From positions 5,322,771 through 5,386,770 of the forward strand of contig NC_058137.1 of assembly GCF_011075055.1 (NCBI RefSeq): 64,000 bases of DNA, in the 5' to 3' direction. Source of the DNA: Mangifera indica. Its lineage: Eukaryota > Streptophyta > Magnoliopsida > Sapindales > Anacardiaceae. The translations under genes were made by a program, and so were the position numbers. The notes beneath the pieces are model-generated. The model had not been told where the DNA came from. It was given only the letters and a program-made list of their open reading frames with translations, and ran no database searches. The first letter of the stretch is position 1; the number at the start of each line of letters is the position of its first letter. Positions 1-13,041 of this stretch are shown here, in pieces.

Positions 1-402
1 TTCTTGTCTTAATTGGAAGATTGAAGTGATATTCCTGATTAAACTACACATTAAATTTCCTTTCTAAGTGTAAAAACCTTTAGCGTTGTGCAAATGCCAG
101 CATATCATTAATGTGTAGATGAGGAATTCAAAATATTGTTTTAAAGCATTCAATCTTCTCATTCACTCTATGTTGGAGATAATGTGTTTTTATCACCTTC
201 TTTTTATTGTTATGTTAAATTCCCATCACTGTGTTCATATCTAATGCTTTTATTGTTCTTTGTTTCCAGCTCCTTAGTATTGGCATATAGATTTGTGATT
301 TGAGAATCTTCCTTTCTTTTGCTTAGCATCTGAAATGAAAAGTCCAAGTAATGATTTACTCACACCATTTTCTTTGCTGACTTTGGATGAGATGCCATGC
401 AG

Positions 403-2264
403 GTATAAAGCTGCAGGCATCAGATTGGACTCCGGTGATTTAGCATATTTATCTTGTGAGGCCCGAAAGTTCTTTCGCTCTATTGAGAAAGAATTTGGAG
501 TGCCTGATTTTGAAAAGATGAGCATTACTGCAAGTAATGATCTCAATGAAGAAACTTTGGATGCATTAAACAAACAGGTAATCTCTAAATTAAAAGTATT
601 TTGGATAAACTTATCTTCTTATTGCTTCTAAACTTTATGCATGTGTTAAAAGATTATAAAATTGCAAATATTTAGATTATTTTCTAAAATACCTTTTTGG
701 AGTGGCGACTATTAATAGGATGTATACGAGTGTGATACACCTACCTATTGGTGGGGATTTTTCTGATAGCATGATACCCTTTAGCTGGTATGCTGAGTAA
801 CTGTGTATGCCTGAACCTTTTTTCAGGTAATTATTGACTGCATCTGGCAATATCATTTTGTTGTATTCATACAGTCTCTGAATCACTGAGCTGCCCTGGT
901 TATATCATTATTTGGGTAACAATTGGGTCAACTATAATGAGTTGTCCTGTTGAAATATTGTAATTTAGTATAAAGAAATAAATTACATCAATCCATCTAT
1001 CTCTACAAACATTGTGTCAGAATAGAATTATTTGAATTAAAAGAATTAATTACCTCTATACATCTGTATAAGTTTAAGCTTTTAACATGTTATCTAATGT
1101 AATATTTATGTAGGATGATATAGTTAAATGTGTTCATTAAACATTATATTGGACTTTGATGTCTTAACGGGCTAACTTCTTTTTTAATCTTTGTGAAAGG
1201 GTCACGAGGTAGATGCATACGGAATAGGAACCTACCTGGTCACTTGCTATGCTCAGGCTGCTCTAGGTTGTGTTTTCAAGCTCGTTGAGATCAATAGTCA
1301 ACCTCGCATAAAACTTTCTGAAGATGTTTCAAAGGTGTGAGCATGCTGCCTAGAATCTTATAGTGTCATTGCTGTTCACTTTTAAAATTTGTATTCCTTT
1401 TCTGAATACTAGGTTTCTATGCCCTGTAAAAAACGGAGTTATAGATTATATGGCAGAGAAGGTTTCCCTCTGGTGGACATAATGACAGGAGAAAATGAAC
1501 CATCTCCGAAGGTATTCTGTCTTTAAAGACTTTTTCATCTACTGTGCTGTGTATGTTACCACTCTCTGGTACTTTGAGCTATTTGCAATTTGTCATCTGT
1601 CAGTTTGCATTCTTACGACTGTACTAAAAAATTTTTATCAGACGGTATATGATGATGATGGTAATGATGCAAGTAGAAAGGCCCCTTTTTTAATTAGATT
1701 GTAAAATTGCAGGTGGGAGAACGAATTTTGTGTCGTCACCCTTTTAATGAATCTAAGAGAGCATATGTGGTGCCACAGCATGTTGAAGAACTTCTGAAGT
1801 GCTACTGGCCTGGGAACTCAGGTGGGCGTATGTGAAATTTTACCGAGATAAGCACTAATAATGCATAAAACTCAGAACGTATAATTTTTTGGATTAAAAT
1901 AATTCAATGTTGTTGCAACTATCAGATTACACAATTTGGTTCTCTGTCTAACATCTGAGTGGCATTTTTGTGTCCTTAAGGTAAACGAAGAGAAGATTTA
2001 CCTCCACTGAAGGACATTAGAGAACATTGCATCAAACAGCTTGAACAAATGCGGCCTGATCACATGAGGAGACTAAACCCGACACCTTACAAGGTACTGT
2101 AAACACTCCTCGCATGCTCAGTAAATTGACATCTGTTATTATAGTACTTTGGAATGATGAAAATAACTGATTCAAATGGCGATCAGGTGAGTGTAAGTGC
2201 GAAATTGTACGACTTCACTCATTTCCTCTGGCTCAATGAAGCACCCGTTGGGGAGTTGCAATAA
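403..2264 (+). CDS. NAPRT: Nicotinate phosphoribosyltransferase, C-terminal half (5' end lies outside the window)
   Basis: The enzyme joins nicotinate to phosphoribosyl pyrophosphate to give nicotinate mononucleotide, the entry step of NAD salvage. Six exons can be joined in one frame: 403-577, 1200-1334, 1413-1511, 1713-1821, 1981-2093 and 2187-2264 (stop TAA). All introns visible inside the window are GT-AG and the phases agree. Recognisable family blocks are [13 protein letters not shown] in the first exon, [12 protein letters not shown] at its end, and [15 protein letters not shown] at the start of the second. The last exon reads [20 protein letters not shown]. The exon at 403 opens in mid codon, so the N-terminal half must lie upstream; I could not place another exon in 1-402. 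An AATAAA-like signal near 2417 may mark the 3' end. There are no stops or frameshifts, so the gene looks functional. Confidence 0.93.
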
Positions 2265-2429
2265 GGATTTATCGGCATAAGCTTTCATGGAGAGTGGTGT
2301 ACAAATTGCAAGTCACGATTCCAATAGAATTGGAGGAGCTTCTTCAGATAGTCGTTGCATACACATGTTGAATTTATATTATAATTTAATTTCAGAGTTT
2401 CTATAATCAAACTCAATAAAACAACTGAT

Positions 2430-5112
2430 TGTGTTGTATTGTGATAGTACAAATTGAATTTATAGGTAAAAATAAATCTTATTTTCTCACAATTACTTTA
2501 ATAAAGCAACAAATATGTGTACATTTTGCTAATATAATTCCTAATTAAATTTATTCTACTTCTTGTCATTCATCAATCATATTCTACAATTGTAAATTTT
2601 ATTCAGGGTAGTCTAGTCCAATTTTACTTTCTCAAAAACCTTCGTGATTCAAAATAAATAATCAATATAGAATCAAGTGTAATCTAAGGACGACAACGGA
2701 TCATTGAATATCTTAATCTCTAAATCATTGAATATCTTAATCTCTATCTCTGTAGGGTAATATTTCCCTTGTTCTCATCCCATCCTTGTAGGGATGATAA
2801 GAAATCCGTGTCTTTTTCTCATTGGAAAAATTCTCTTTTCTTCTTCTCTTCATCTTTGTAAGAAAATTTTCTCATAATTTTTCTTTGCCATCATTTATTA
2901 GGCTGTTATAATAATTCATAAATTTTAACCATAATTCAATATATATAGGGTTAATAAGTATGTAGAGAAGGAGAGGAACCGAGAAAGGGACTAACTGGAG
3001 AAATGATGAGTTAGAAATATCTTTATCCTTGCCTCATTTTTATCGGGAAATCTCCTCTTCAAACCTGTTTTGTAGGCCGAATCGCCATGTATAGTGTAAT
3101 ATAAATTAAATATAAATCCATTGTAAAGTCTCTAGCACAATAAACAATCAAATCCTACCATTTCATTTTTAATTATTAATTCGTTAAATCTTGTTGATGA
3201 TCTTCCATACCACTCTAAAATATAAATATAATTACAGTGATGAATCTTATGTTTCACCTGATTTAAGAGCAACAAACGTGCATGGCAATTGGCATTAGCC
3301 GCTCAATAATCCTTCAATCACCAATCTCTAGTACTGCTTTATGATAACTAAAAGGCTAAACAACGTGATTTTTGCCAACCAAATGAAAGATATGATGTAT
3401 CTTTTGCTTTGCTTTCACTTTTATTCATTAATTACTTCACCATGAAAATGACAAATTTAGCAGCAGAGCCATTATTGTCCTCTGGGTTTGCCTGCTTTTC
3501 GTATCTGCTACTGTTGGTACTTGAGAAATACTTGTTTTCATGTGGAAAAGAAACAAGCCTTAGCTATGACATGACTGAGTTGAACAATACATGCATGCCT
3601 TTTCTGAACCAACCAATTTGCTTTAGAATTCTCATCTCTTCACCACTCTTCTTCAACTCTAGTCTCTTGCTGCCTCCGAAAGGCATAGATTGGAAACTGA
3701 ATAGAGCCTCTTTTTGCAGATTTCACTGACATTTGATGCACCCTTTTCAGGCACCACTTTATCTCTCCCACATCAAATCTTTATTCCAAAATTTTTACTC
3801 TTCTCCATAATTCATTCACAGAACTTTGTAACTTGTGATGTTTCTGATACAAAATTGATTTTGTCAGATCCTGGAAACTGTGGAGGAAAATTGAAGTTAA
3901 GAGACCCAGTTCCCATCTATTGGTTATATAATTACTTCGCCACTAATCTACATGGATAGAAGCCTTAAAAGATTAGTTTGAGTGATAAATAAAAAAAATT
4001 TCAAATATGAGATAATGAAAATTAGAGTTTAAATTTTTTTAATGATATTTCAAAATTAAACTTTTGATTTATTAGTTAAAAATCTCGATGTTTCAATTTT
4101 TTACACCCAAAAAGCTTCGATGACGTTAAAAACCATTTTTTAAATCCTTCCAATGCATTTGGTTGAATAGATTAACCAATGTGAAATTGGCTCACTATTT
4201 TCTTCCTTGTTTTTTTTTCTAACAAAGAAAAAGTATACAGTGTTTGCTTCTGCTTCTCTCAAGTGAAATTGATAGCATAAACCTACCATGCCGCAAACAA
4301 TTTAATTCAGTATGATTTGATAGCAAAAATATTACAGTCTGCAAACAACAATAACAATATAACGAACAGCAAACAATTAATTGAAGTCGTAAATTCAACC
4401 ACTTAGAAAATACAAAACTTATCTGTAAGTTGTACTAGTTGACAGCCTGTGTTTTATGTAATTATATCTGTCATTGTTAGTACTGCTCATTTTTTTTTTT
4501 CACAGGGAAAAACTTGCAATCTTCAGGGGGGAATCAGAATTGAGCAAAAACTTTAACAAGGGTAAATATTTCAGATCAAACTCTTTGTTTCATGTAACAA
4601 GGTGAGACACAAGATGCTGATCATGTAAACACAGAATGTTACTGGTTTATCTCATACATATCTACAATGAGATTAAGGCCCTCCGTTTCAGTTTACTAGA
4701 ATCAAGCTAGAAAGAATTCTCATCAAACAAGTATAATAATTTTCTGAGAAAGTTACTCCAACAACAAAATTTTCAGAAAACAACCCATATAGGAATCTGT
4801 TAGATTTTCGAATTTAATTTGTTCTCAATTATGCTTGAAATTGGAATACTTTATCTGTGTGACAGAGCTTCTGGTTAATTTTCTGAGTTAACATAATCAA
4901 TGAAGAAAAGATCAAAGAAAAATCTGAGAAAATTTTCATCTTGGAAAGGAATTTAATTCATTTAAAAAATCTGTTATGTACACTTACAGGACCCCCCTTC
5001 TATTATCTAAGTCAGTCTCAGTGTCTCTCCAACTAATTTACAGCAGAAAAAGAAAAAAAAAATCTGCATCAATTCAAGAAATCTCCAAGTCGCTTGATCT
5101 TGTCCTTCAATT
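2430..5112. other. Intergenic, no gene recognised
   Basis: This AT-rich spacer lies between the 3' ends of the NAPRT gene (+) and the kinase gene (-). Short open frames near 3409-3960 have no recognisable motif and no supporting splice context. The stretch around 3960-4100 resembles 8985-9080 (purine-rich runs followed by aaaattaaact), so it may be a small dispersed repeat. Nothing else stands out. Confidence 0.5.
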
Positions 5113-6162
5113 TTATCTCACAGTGACCCAACTATCTGAATCTGACCAATCTGGTCTCTCATCACGGGCCAGTTGCCTGATTCTGCCCAAGAAGCAAATT
5201 CGAGATGACACAAATGAAACAGAGCTTGAAGAATTCCTTGATGTTCTTACAGATAATTGAACTGAAATCCATTCTGGAAAATTAAAAGGACATCTTGGTG
5301 ATTCTTTGATTTCCTCCTTCAATGTAAGGATCTCCTCATCATGATCTTCAGAAGAATCATTCACAGAAACGAATGGATGGTTCAACAGCATCTCAGCAGT
5401 CCACCTCTTTTTAGGATCCTTAACAAAACATTTGATCAAAAAATCTTTGCCTTCATCGGACAATTCTCCAGGAATTAACGGCAACTCATCTCCTACGCCA
5501 ATTCTAATCAACAAACCAAAAACATTGGCTCCATCTTTGAGATTCCAAGCTGGTTTCCCCGTCATCATCTCCACCACGGCGCACCCCAGAGCCCATATAT
5601 CTCCCGGTGCCTCATATTCGTTGTCGTTTACAGCTTCCGGTGACATATACAACGGCGTTCCTCTGCACTCAAACTTCTCTTGTTGATTTTCCTTTCCTGA
5701 TTTCTTTGCCAAACCAAAATCAGCGATCTTGGCCTCACCCTTGTCAAAAACCAGCACGTTTTGGAGCTTTATATCACAGTGAACAAACCCTTTGGCGTGA
5801 ATATGACGAAGGCCTTGAAGCACTGATCTTGCGTATCGCCTAACATCTGACTCTCGCAATCTCCCGTTATTTTTCTTCACCCGATCAGCCAAACTCCCTC
5901 GAGATGCATACTCCAACAAGAGATTATAAAATCTCTCACCGTTTTCAACACTATAGTCATCACCAAAACACCTCACAATCTGCGGACAACTACCCAATTC
6001 ATCAAGTACTTCCTTCTCGTTCTTCAAACTAGTAGAACAAGAATCTTGACAAGTTTTCACCGCTATTAACGAAGGAAATCGAGAATAATCCTTTCTGGTT
6101 ACCGCCAGACTTACACTTCCAAAGCTTCCCTGACCAAGAACGTCTCCTCGAACCCAATCCAT
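5113..6162 (-). CDS. MAPKKK17/18-type protein kinase (MEKK-like), intronless
   Basis: This is a single-exon Ser/Thr kinase of 349 residues. The ATG at 6162 begins MDWVRGDVLGQGSFGSV, which matches the start of the plant MAPKKK17/18 group; the frame stays open upstream but has no ATG. Visible motifs are the glycine loop GQGSFGSV (10-17), Lys36 in IAVKTC, Glu51 of helix C, HCDIKLQN (128-135, Asp130 catalytic), DFG (148-150) and GTPLYMSPE in the activation segment. The HCD in place of HRD is usual for this group. A divergent tail follows the kinase domain and ends DSWVTVR; the family typically ends in W-I-T-V-R. Known members act upstream of MKK3 in abscisic acid and stress signalling and are switched on by transcription. 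The two ABRE-like sites upstream fit that, but induction is inference. Confidence 0.93.
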   Translation of the reverse strand: MDWVRGDVLGQGSFGSVSLAVTRKDYSRFPSLIAVKTCQDSCSTSLKNEKEVLDELGSCPQIVRCFGDDYSVENGERFYNLLLEYASRGSLADRVKKNNGRLRESDVRRYARSVLQGLRHIHAKGFVHCDIKLQNVLVFDKGEAKIADFGLAKKSGKENQQEKFECRGTPLYMSPEAVNDNEYEAPGDIWALGCAVVEMMTGKPAWNLKDGANVFGLLIRIGVGDELPLIPGELSDEGKDFLIKCFVKDPKKRWTAEMLLNHPFVSVNDSSEDHDEEILTLKEEIKESPRCPFNFPEWISVQLSVRTSRNSSSSVSFVSSRICFLGRIRQLARDERPDWSDSDSWVTVR

Positions 6163-6238
6163 AGCTGATAACTCCACCAGAAAGAAAGAAGCCCCAAACA
6201 ACACAAAGGCAAACTGCAGGAAAGAGAAGTCTCTCAAG

Positions 6239-6247
6239 TTATTTATA
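6239..6247 (-). promoter_or_regulatory. TATA box of the MAPKKK gene
   Basis: On the minus strand this reads TATAAATAA, about 77 bases upstream of the ATG at 6162. It predicts a transcription start near 6210 and a leader of about 50 bases. Confidence 0.65.
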
Positions 6248-6336
6248 GTGGAGGAAAATCTAGTTGGTTTAGTTGTCAAATTAAAAGAAGTATTTTTTTT
6301 TTTAATTAGTTTAGTTAAATTGAAGTTTAATTAACG

Positions 6337-6342
6337 CACGTG
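6337..6342. promoter_or_regulatory. G-box / ABRE (CACGTG) upstream of the MAPKKK gene
   Basis: A palindromic CACGTG lies in the context cgCACGTGat, about 175 bases before the kinase ATG and 90 bases before the TATA box. It is a binding site type for bZIP factors of the ABF/AREB group. Confidence 0.55.
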
Positions 6343-6430
6343 ATAGGCAAGGATATTTTGGGTTAGCTTAGGAGTCGTTTTCTGAATTTGGACCGGAAAC
6401 GGAACTGCAAGGATCATCCCCACTTTGGAA

Positions 6431-6436
6431 ACGTGG
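6431..6436 (+). promoter_or_regulatory. Second ABRE core (ACGTGG) upstream of the MAPKKK gene
   Basis: ACGTGG lies 94 bases from the CACGTG at 6337. Abscisic acid response usually needs two such elements, so the pair is more telling than either alone. Confidence 0.45.
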
Positions 6437-6439
6437 TTA

Positions 6440-9400
6440 ATGAATTGGCGGGTTTGACGATTTCTTGGGATGTTATTTTACTCGGCTCGGCTGCCTCTGC
6501 ACACGCGGCTTGGATGGTGATGGTTTAAAGGAATATTCGGATTATGATCTCCGGTTTTTCATTAATATTGGATAATTCAATAAAGATAACGGTTTGGAAT
6601 TTAATTCATGCTCTTGTTCTCTTTGAATCAAAAATGGAAAAGTGTTTGCAAAACATTTCTTTCGTTGACTTCTCCACTCCAAGTCAGAAATTCAAAAAAT
6701 AAAAAAATATAAATTTTATAATAATAATAATAATAATTATTATTATTATTAATGGAATGGAAATTACTTAAAATAGTTTATTTTTAACATACCTAAATGA
6801 TATTAATCAATTTTTTATGGATGGATACACGTAAGACCATGATTTAATGCTAGTTTTACTCTCATTTCTAGCCTTAAAAATCTTATCTTTTTGCACATTT
6901 TTTCATCTAAAATTTGGTTAAAATAAAAAATAAATTAACAAAAAGGTGGTATTAGTTTATGATAATTACTTATTAGTTATAATAAGAAAGGATTTGTATA
7001 TAAAAACTATTTATTTTATAAGAAAATGATAGATTTTCGGATGGTAAAATGTTTGAACGTAAAAAACCCAATAGACACAATTACGTTTAATCATTATTCA
7101 TTACATCTAATCACTGTTTATTACATTTAGTTAATCTTCACCAAGTCACTGTTTATTACATTTAATTACTATTTATCTTGTAACTATTTATTATATCTAA
7201 TAATTATTTATCACATTTTGTCACTGTTTATCACAAATTTTAGAATTTGACATTTTCCGTAAAATATATATTTCTTTCGCTCATACATGAATTTACAAAA
7301 AAAAAAAAAAAAGGTTAAAATCATTTTTGCACAATAAAAATAGATTGTTTTAATTAATTTCTCTAAAGGGAAAATTATCAATCTGGAAACAATGTTTTTA
7401 GAATTACAAGAAAAGCCACATAAGTTATAATATATTTAAAAAAGAGACAATTTTCTATGAGAATGGATTACATTTAACATTGATAAGCATAAAAAAGATA
7501 TTTAATAAAGTTGCAATATAATAATTTTATGTAATTTAAAAAAATTTACATTTAAGACTTAATTTATATTAAAATCATGTAACTAAAAATATTTCCTTTT
7601 GACTTTTAAGTAGTGAAGGATCAAAGATAATTTACAAACATCCAGAATTTGATTGATCTCTTCTTTGGGTTAACCCAAGAAAAAAGAACATTTCCTCTGC
7701 TCTTGCATCTTTCTTTATTATTTTCTGTCACCTGAATAGAAAGAAAAGCAATTAAGTTGAGCAAGAGTAGAAGAGCATGATTTTCTGATTCTTTTTGCAG
7801 AATACAATGTAGTTATCTTTGCACACCAAAATCTCTGCAGGCGTGTCTCATATGCATTAAAGAAAGAAATAATCCCTATCTTTTTGAAAACAATGCTTAC
7901 TGGATTTTAAGCCTTAAATAATCAGCTTCTTCGCTCACTTTTATTCCTCTTAATTTTCATGCAAACGCAATGGATTAATTTTTAAATAAGCACATCTATG
8001 TCCTTCCTGTTAAAGCATCTCAGAAGAATCTTGTTCGCCGGCTGTGCGTAATCTATGTTTAGTGGGCAAATCTTAGAGCATAGTAATCGAATAAATTAAG
8101 ATTTCACAAATCATGACAAAAATTTGAATCAAAATAGTAAATTTGTTGAAGCAAAGACTGCAGCATATGCAGATGCAGTGAACCCAATTTAATATTTCTA
8201 GCTGTCAATCATATACTGAACTCTAAATCTAAACCATATTTGCCTTTGCAATGTCCTAAATTCAGACTGCCCACCACACAACTTGAGCCACATCAATCAC
8301 CACGAAATTCGCTGCAAATTAGTGAGAGGTCGTTTTTTGTGCCTGCCAACCTGAGCCATCACATGTCACCACGTTCTCCACTTCAAATATTTTATCTTTG
8401 TTTCTGTTGGCACTGCAATTTCACCTTGGGACCCCCATTTACCCCCTTCCCCTTGTCTTTCTTTTGTTTGTTATTTTACATTCGCTTCTCAGCGTTTATG
8501 TTACTTCGAAACCGCCCTAATTTTTTATGTGTTAGGTTGTTAGCTGGTTTAATTGAGATTGCAAGACCTGTAAGAATTTCTATCAGCCATGGAGATAGAC
8601 ATGAGTCACGTTTATTTTGAGTAGGGCCAGCTTGTGTTGACATTGGAATTAAGATTTAGCTCATTATCTTTAAGAGATTTTCCATTTCCAACTAATGATT
8701 TATAGCAAACCAGTTCATTTTCATAAACAATGACACGGTTGTTCATCATTCAGATTCAGTTTTTAGGCATGATTGTTCTCACATGTCACATGGTTGATGT
8801 AATTTCATTTACAGAATTATCATGTTTATCTTTTAAATGATGGTGTAAACTTGATTAATGAGCTCAAACTATTGTTTCATCCCACCTATAATAACACTAG
8901 TATAACATGGCTTAAATCTACTTTCATTAAATTTTGTAGAATTTAATGGTATTCATTTACCAATGTTGTGATGCTCCAAGGGCCAACTTAAATAGTAAAG
9001 AGGAGAGATTCAAAGTATAAGAATAAAAGTTTAAACCTCATTTGATAATATTTTAAAATTAAACTCTTATTTTATTTATCATAATGATTGTAAAATGAAT
9101 TATCAAATTTAAGGTCATAATTGTTTGGTATAGTCAACTCGTTCCCAAAAACATGGTTTGGCTTGAACTGGATTTTTGTGTTTAAAAAATAAAAAAAAAT
9201 CGGTGGAGAAGAAAAGGGAAGTATTATTAATTGCAATAGGATGGCATATCTACTGTCGCTTAATGAGCACAGTGTTATGGTTTCAAGTGCATCCGAATTT
9301 TCAACAAAATTTATTAAATTTGGTGTAGGTTGCACTCTGAAAATCTGGTGACTTGCCATTAAATTGTCAATTTCCCAATGAAGAGAAGGAGAAAAATTGG

Positions 9401-10400
9401 GATTTTGTCGCTTCTTCAAAAAAAAAAAGCAAAAAAGAAAACCCTTTGGAGGAGGGGACGGTTGGCTCGGGCTTGTGAATATTATCAGTCAATTCACGTA
9501 ACATGAACTTGACCTTTCAGCTCCATATCATATCATTAAATCATAGAATTTAAATCCAACTGGTTAGCAAGTAGCAGCCACCAAACTCCAACACAAAACT
9601 ACCCATGCAATGCACCAACTGCGCCCACTGGTCAATTTGCTACCATATTTGCGCGCAACCATTTTCATGGGTCCCTCCACACTGGCCATGGCTCATGTGA
9701 GCGTCAATTCTTCTAGAGCTTGACCCACGGCCACTAGCCACCCATGTTTGATTTGACCCATTGTGAACCGCCCCTCCGTTGAATGTTTCACGCCGCTACA
9801 TTTTTTTTTTCTTGATGGGAACCTGTTTGATTTTATAAGATAAGTAAATTTGAGATATAATAATCAAATTCACAATCATTATATCAGATACATAAGGATT
9901 TTGCTTTTTGTTTACCTTGCCAAATTACCAAAATACTGAGGCTTGTTTGGTTGGTTTCTCTTGCAATTTTTTAAGAGTGAGGGTTTTGGTTAAGATATTG
10001 CTGAAATGGGGCCAGCAGCCGATAATAGTTTAAAAAAAATAAAAATATAGGAATCTTGTGGCTCCATCTAATAGATTTGATCCACCAATCATGGGGCATA
10101 GGAGCTTGTTGGGTAAGATCCTTTTCATATTGAAGAACTATCTGGAGGACAGCCGACGACAACCCAAAGATAAACTCCAAAAGACCATTCAGACTACTAC
10201 CGAAAGAGCGGGGCAATTTCTCTATTGGGCACGCTTAGAAGGTTCAAAATTGTTGACATTACGAATTCTGTCTAGTTTCGATGCTCAAGTAAACACTATT
10301 GATGGTACTTCACCAAATAAAAATGAGTTTCCAGAAAGCGAAATTAGTTTGGGTCAAATTGTTTTTCGTTAACTGGTTTTCTCACTTTGGGTGCTTATCA
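6440..10400. other. Intergenic, AT-rich, no gene recognised
   Basis: This is about 4 kb without a convincing coding exon. It holds an ATT/AAT repeat near 6718-6752, degenerate short repeats at 7085-7245, and several poly-A tracts. Open frames at 8240-8620 and 9072-9419 carry no motif and read as chance. Confidence 0.5.
7085..7245. repeat. Degenerate tandem repeat with a unit of about 20-25 bases
   Basis: Variants of the phrase tcactgtttattacattta recur about seven times in a row, with substitutions and small spacers. Confidence 0.6.
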
Positions 10401-10403
10401 TAT

Positions 10404-11030
10404 TTAATGTTTTTTGACTCCGCCATTTGTCCAGAAAGATTAGGCGTCAGTGCTTATGCATTACTTTGCGTTTGTGTCAACCTTGGAGATCGAAGACCAT
10501 GGCGATTGTTCTTGGAAGTTTCAGCCAATTGTCCATGAAGATTTGGCGTCACTGCTTATGTAATTTACGGACTAATTCATGACATTTAAAGAAGACAGAT
10601 GTCATCAAGCTCTCTATCATTACTTCCTAATATCCATCAAACGCAAAGGCTATTTCAATTGGAAGCTTCTTTAGAATGAAAAAAATACTGAAATATCGTT
10701 TATTGGAACGCTCTCACATATTTATATGTATATAAATAATGATGTGTCATTATATAATTAAGTATTATTTTATTTTTTAATTTTTAACTATCTAATTATA
10801 TGATGATATATTATTTATATATAAAATTATATACATAACAATATTCTTTATATAATACTATCTATGTTGGATTCCTTTATTTTATTAAATCAAAGTGATA
10901 CTAACCAAACATACTCTAAACTATACTAACAGTATACCTATTTATTTTTTTCTTAATTTAAAATCACTTAATCATTTAATAATACATATTAAATATATAT
11001 TTATTTATGTATTTAAAAAATATATATATA

Positions 11031-11093
<63 letters not shown>

Positions 11094-11242
11094 ATTGTTT
11101 GATAAAATAATACATTTTAAATATACGACTAAAGAGATTGAGTGAGCTCAACCTATTGGATGGGGGCCAAGTTGTCACAAGAATCAATTTGACTAACAAA
11201 CTAAGCCCGACCAAACCCTTAAGGGATGCCAACCAAAGGAAA
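10404..11242 (+). repeat. Tandem duplication, copy 1 (about 0.84 kb)
   Basis: The block starts near taatgttttttgactccgcc and ends with ccaaccaaaggaaa. It recurs directly downstream at 11251-12046 at about 847 bases offset. The first 210 bases and the last 100 bases are nearly identical between copies. The middle is AT-rich and has diverged, and copy 1 carries a (TA)n expansion near 11017-11088 that copy 2 lacks. I found no coding frame or terminal inverted repeats, so the family is unknown. Confidence 0.85.
11017..11088. repeat. (TA)n microsatellite
   Basis: An almost pure TA tract with a few interruptions, inside copy 1 of the 0.8 kb tandem repeat. Confidence 0.9.
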
Positions 11243-11250
11243 TCTTTTTT

Positions 11251-12046
11251 TTAATGTTTTTTGACTCCGCCATTTGTCCAGAAAGATTAGGCGTCAGTGC
11301 TTATGCATTACTTTGCGTTTGTGTCAACCTTGGAGATCGAAGACCATGGCGATTGTTCTTGGAAGTTTCAGCCAATTGTCCATGAAGATTTGGCGTCACT
11401 GCTTATGTAATTTACGGACTAATTCATGACATGTAAAGAAGACAGATGTCATCAAGCTCTCTATCATCACTTCCTAATATTCATCTAACGCAAAGGCTAT
11501 TTCAATTGGAAGCTTCTTTAAAATTAAAAAATGCTGAAACATCGTTTATTGAAACGCTCTCACACGTAAAATTATATACATAATTTTATATATAAATAAT
11601 GATGTGTTATTAGATGATTAAATATTATTTTATTCTTTAATTTTTAACTATCTTATTATATAATAACATATTATTTGTAAATAAAATTATACACATTGCA
11701 ATACTCTTGATGTAATACTATCCATATTGAATTCCTTTCTTTTATTGAATCAAAGTGATACTAACCATAACACACTTTGAACTATACTAACAATATACTT
11801 ATTTATTTTTTTTTAAATTTAAAATTACTTAATTATTTGATTATACATATTAAATATGTAGTTATTTATGTATTTAAAATATATGTGTATAATTTTATTG
11901 TTTGATAAAATAAATAATTTTAGATATACCATTAAAGGGATTGAGTGAGCTCAACCTATTGGATGGGAGGCCAAGTTGTCACAAGAATCAATTTGACTAA
12001 CAAAGTAAGCCCGACCCAACCCTTAAGGGATGCCAACCAAAGGAAA
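11251..12046 (+). repeat. Tandem duplication, copy 2 (about 0.80 kb)
   Basis: This is the second copy of the block at 10404-11242, in the same orientation and separated by about eight bases. It is shorter mainly because it lacks the (TA)n expansion. Scattered substitutions show that the duplication is not very recent and is not an assembly echo. Confidence 0.85.
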
Positions 12047-13041
12047 CTTACGAGATAGTTAAAAGCAAGAGTGATGACAAAAGTTTAAAAGATGTTTTGT
12101 AATAAGATACATGAACCGCATTAATTTCATGAAAAACATGGAAATATTCTAGCTGGGTTGTTCCAACATAAATAATGGGGAAAAGCCTTGGCGTCAGGAG
12201 CTGTAATCCCTGTGCATTTTAGAACTTGTTTTTATTTATCAATTTATTTTTTTACTTAGGTAGGATTGGAAGCATAGCAATTGAGTGATATTATTGACAT
12301 GGCTCAAAATGATAATCTACAAGTACGATAGCTATAAATGTAACATTATCAAATTGATTATATTCATAATTAATGATAATTCTCAAATGATTGGGTATCA
12401 AATAATAATATCCTTTATTACTGGAGTTTGTATCCCTGTCTGTCCACTTGTCTCTACAGCTATACATGGGTTTTCAACTTCCTAAATGATGCTATAAATA
12501 CTATCTCTAGGGATGGTAACAAGGAGGTGCATGCCAAATATTCAATATTTTATCTCTGTTTTTGTGGGAGATATAAATCTTTTTTTTTTTTTAATTATGG
12601 AGATAATAATAATTCTTCTTCCCTTTTTTGTAGAAAAAATTTCTCTCCCCAACTTCGTACTTATGGAAAAAAAATCCTCTCTTTATATGCTTTAAATAAA
12701 ATATAAATATATTAAATAAAAAATTAAAACCAATACATTATTTTGAATGTCACAGATTAGTAGATTGTTCCATAATCACTTTTGAAATGTGATTATCAAT
12801 CACGTTTTCAGTAAGTGCTTGGAAAAACAAGTGATTAAGAGAGAGCTACAGCAACCCCAAACACACCCCAAGCAAAAGAGGAATAGGCCCACCCATTTTA
12901 TTAGACTTTGCTCTTGCAATCAGACCTTTTTCATCTTGGGCCTGTGGACTACTTGCCTATCTTGGATTTAGAGGTGCAGCGTTACCTTAACATGGATGCA
13001 ATTGGGCTTAAAATTGTAAAATCAAATTAGGAAAATAAAAT

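Noticed and set aside
335..402. Start codon at 335 as the start of the NAPRT exon
   Set aside because: The family sequence begins to match only at 404, just after a splice acceptor AG at 401-402. The frame upstream has no family similarity and is intron.
3409..3959. Two overlapping frames of 106 and 81 residues
   Set aside because: There is no recognisable domain, and the AT-rich, low-complexity composition is like that of the surrounding spacer.
8240..8620. 126-residue frame as a possible gene
   Set aside because: It has no motif, an odd composition and no promoter or splice support.
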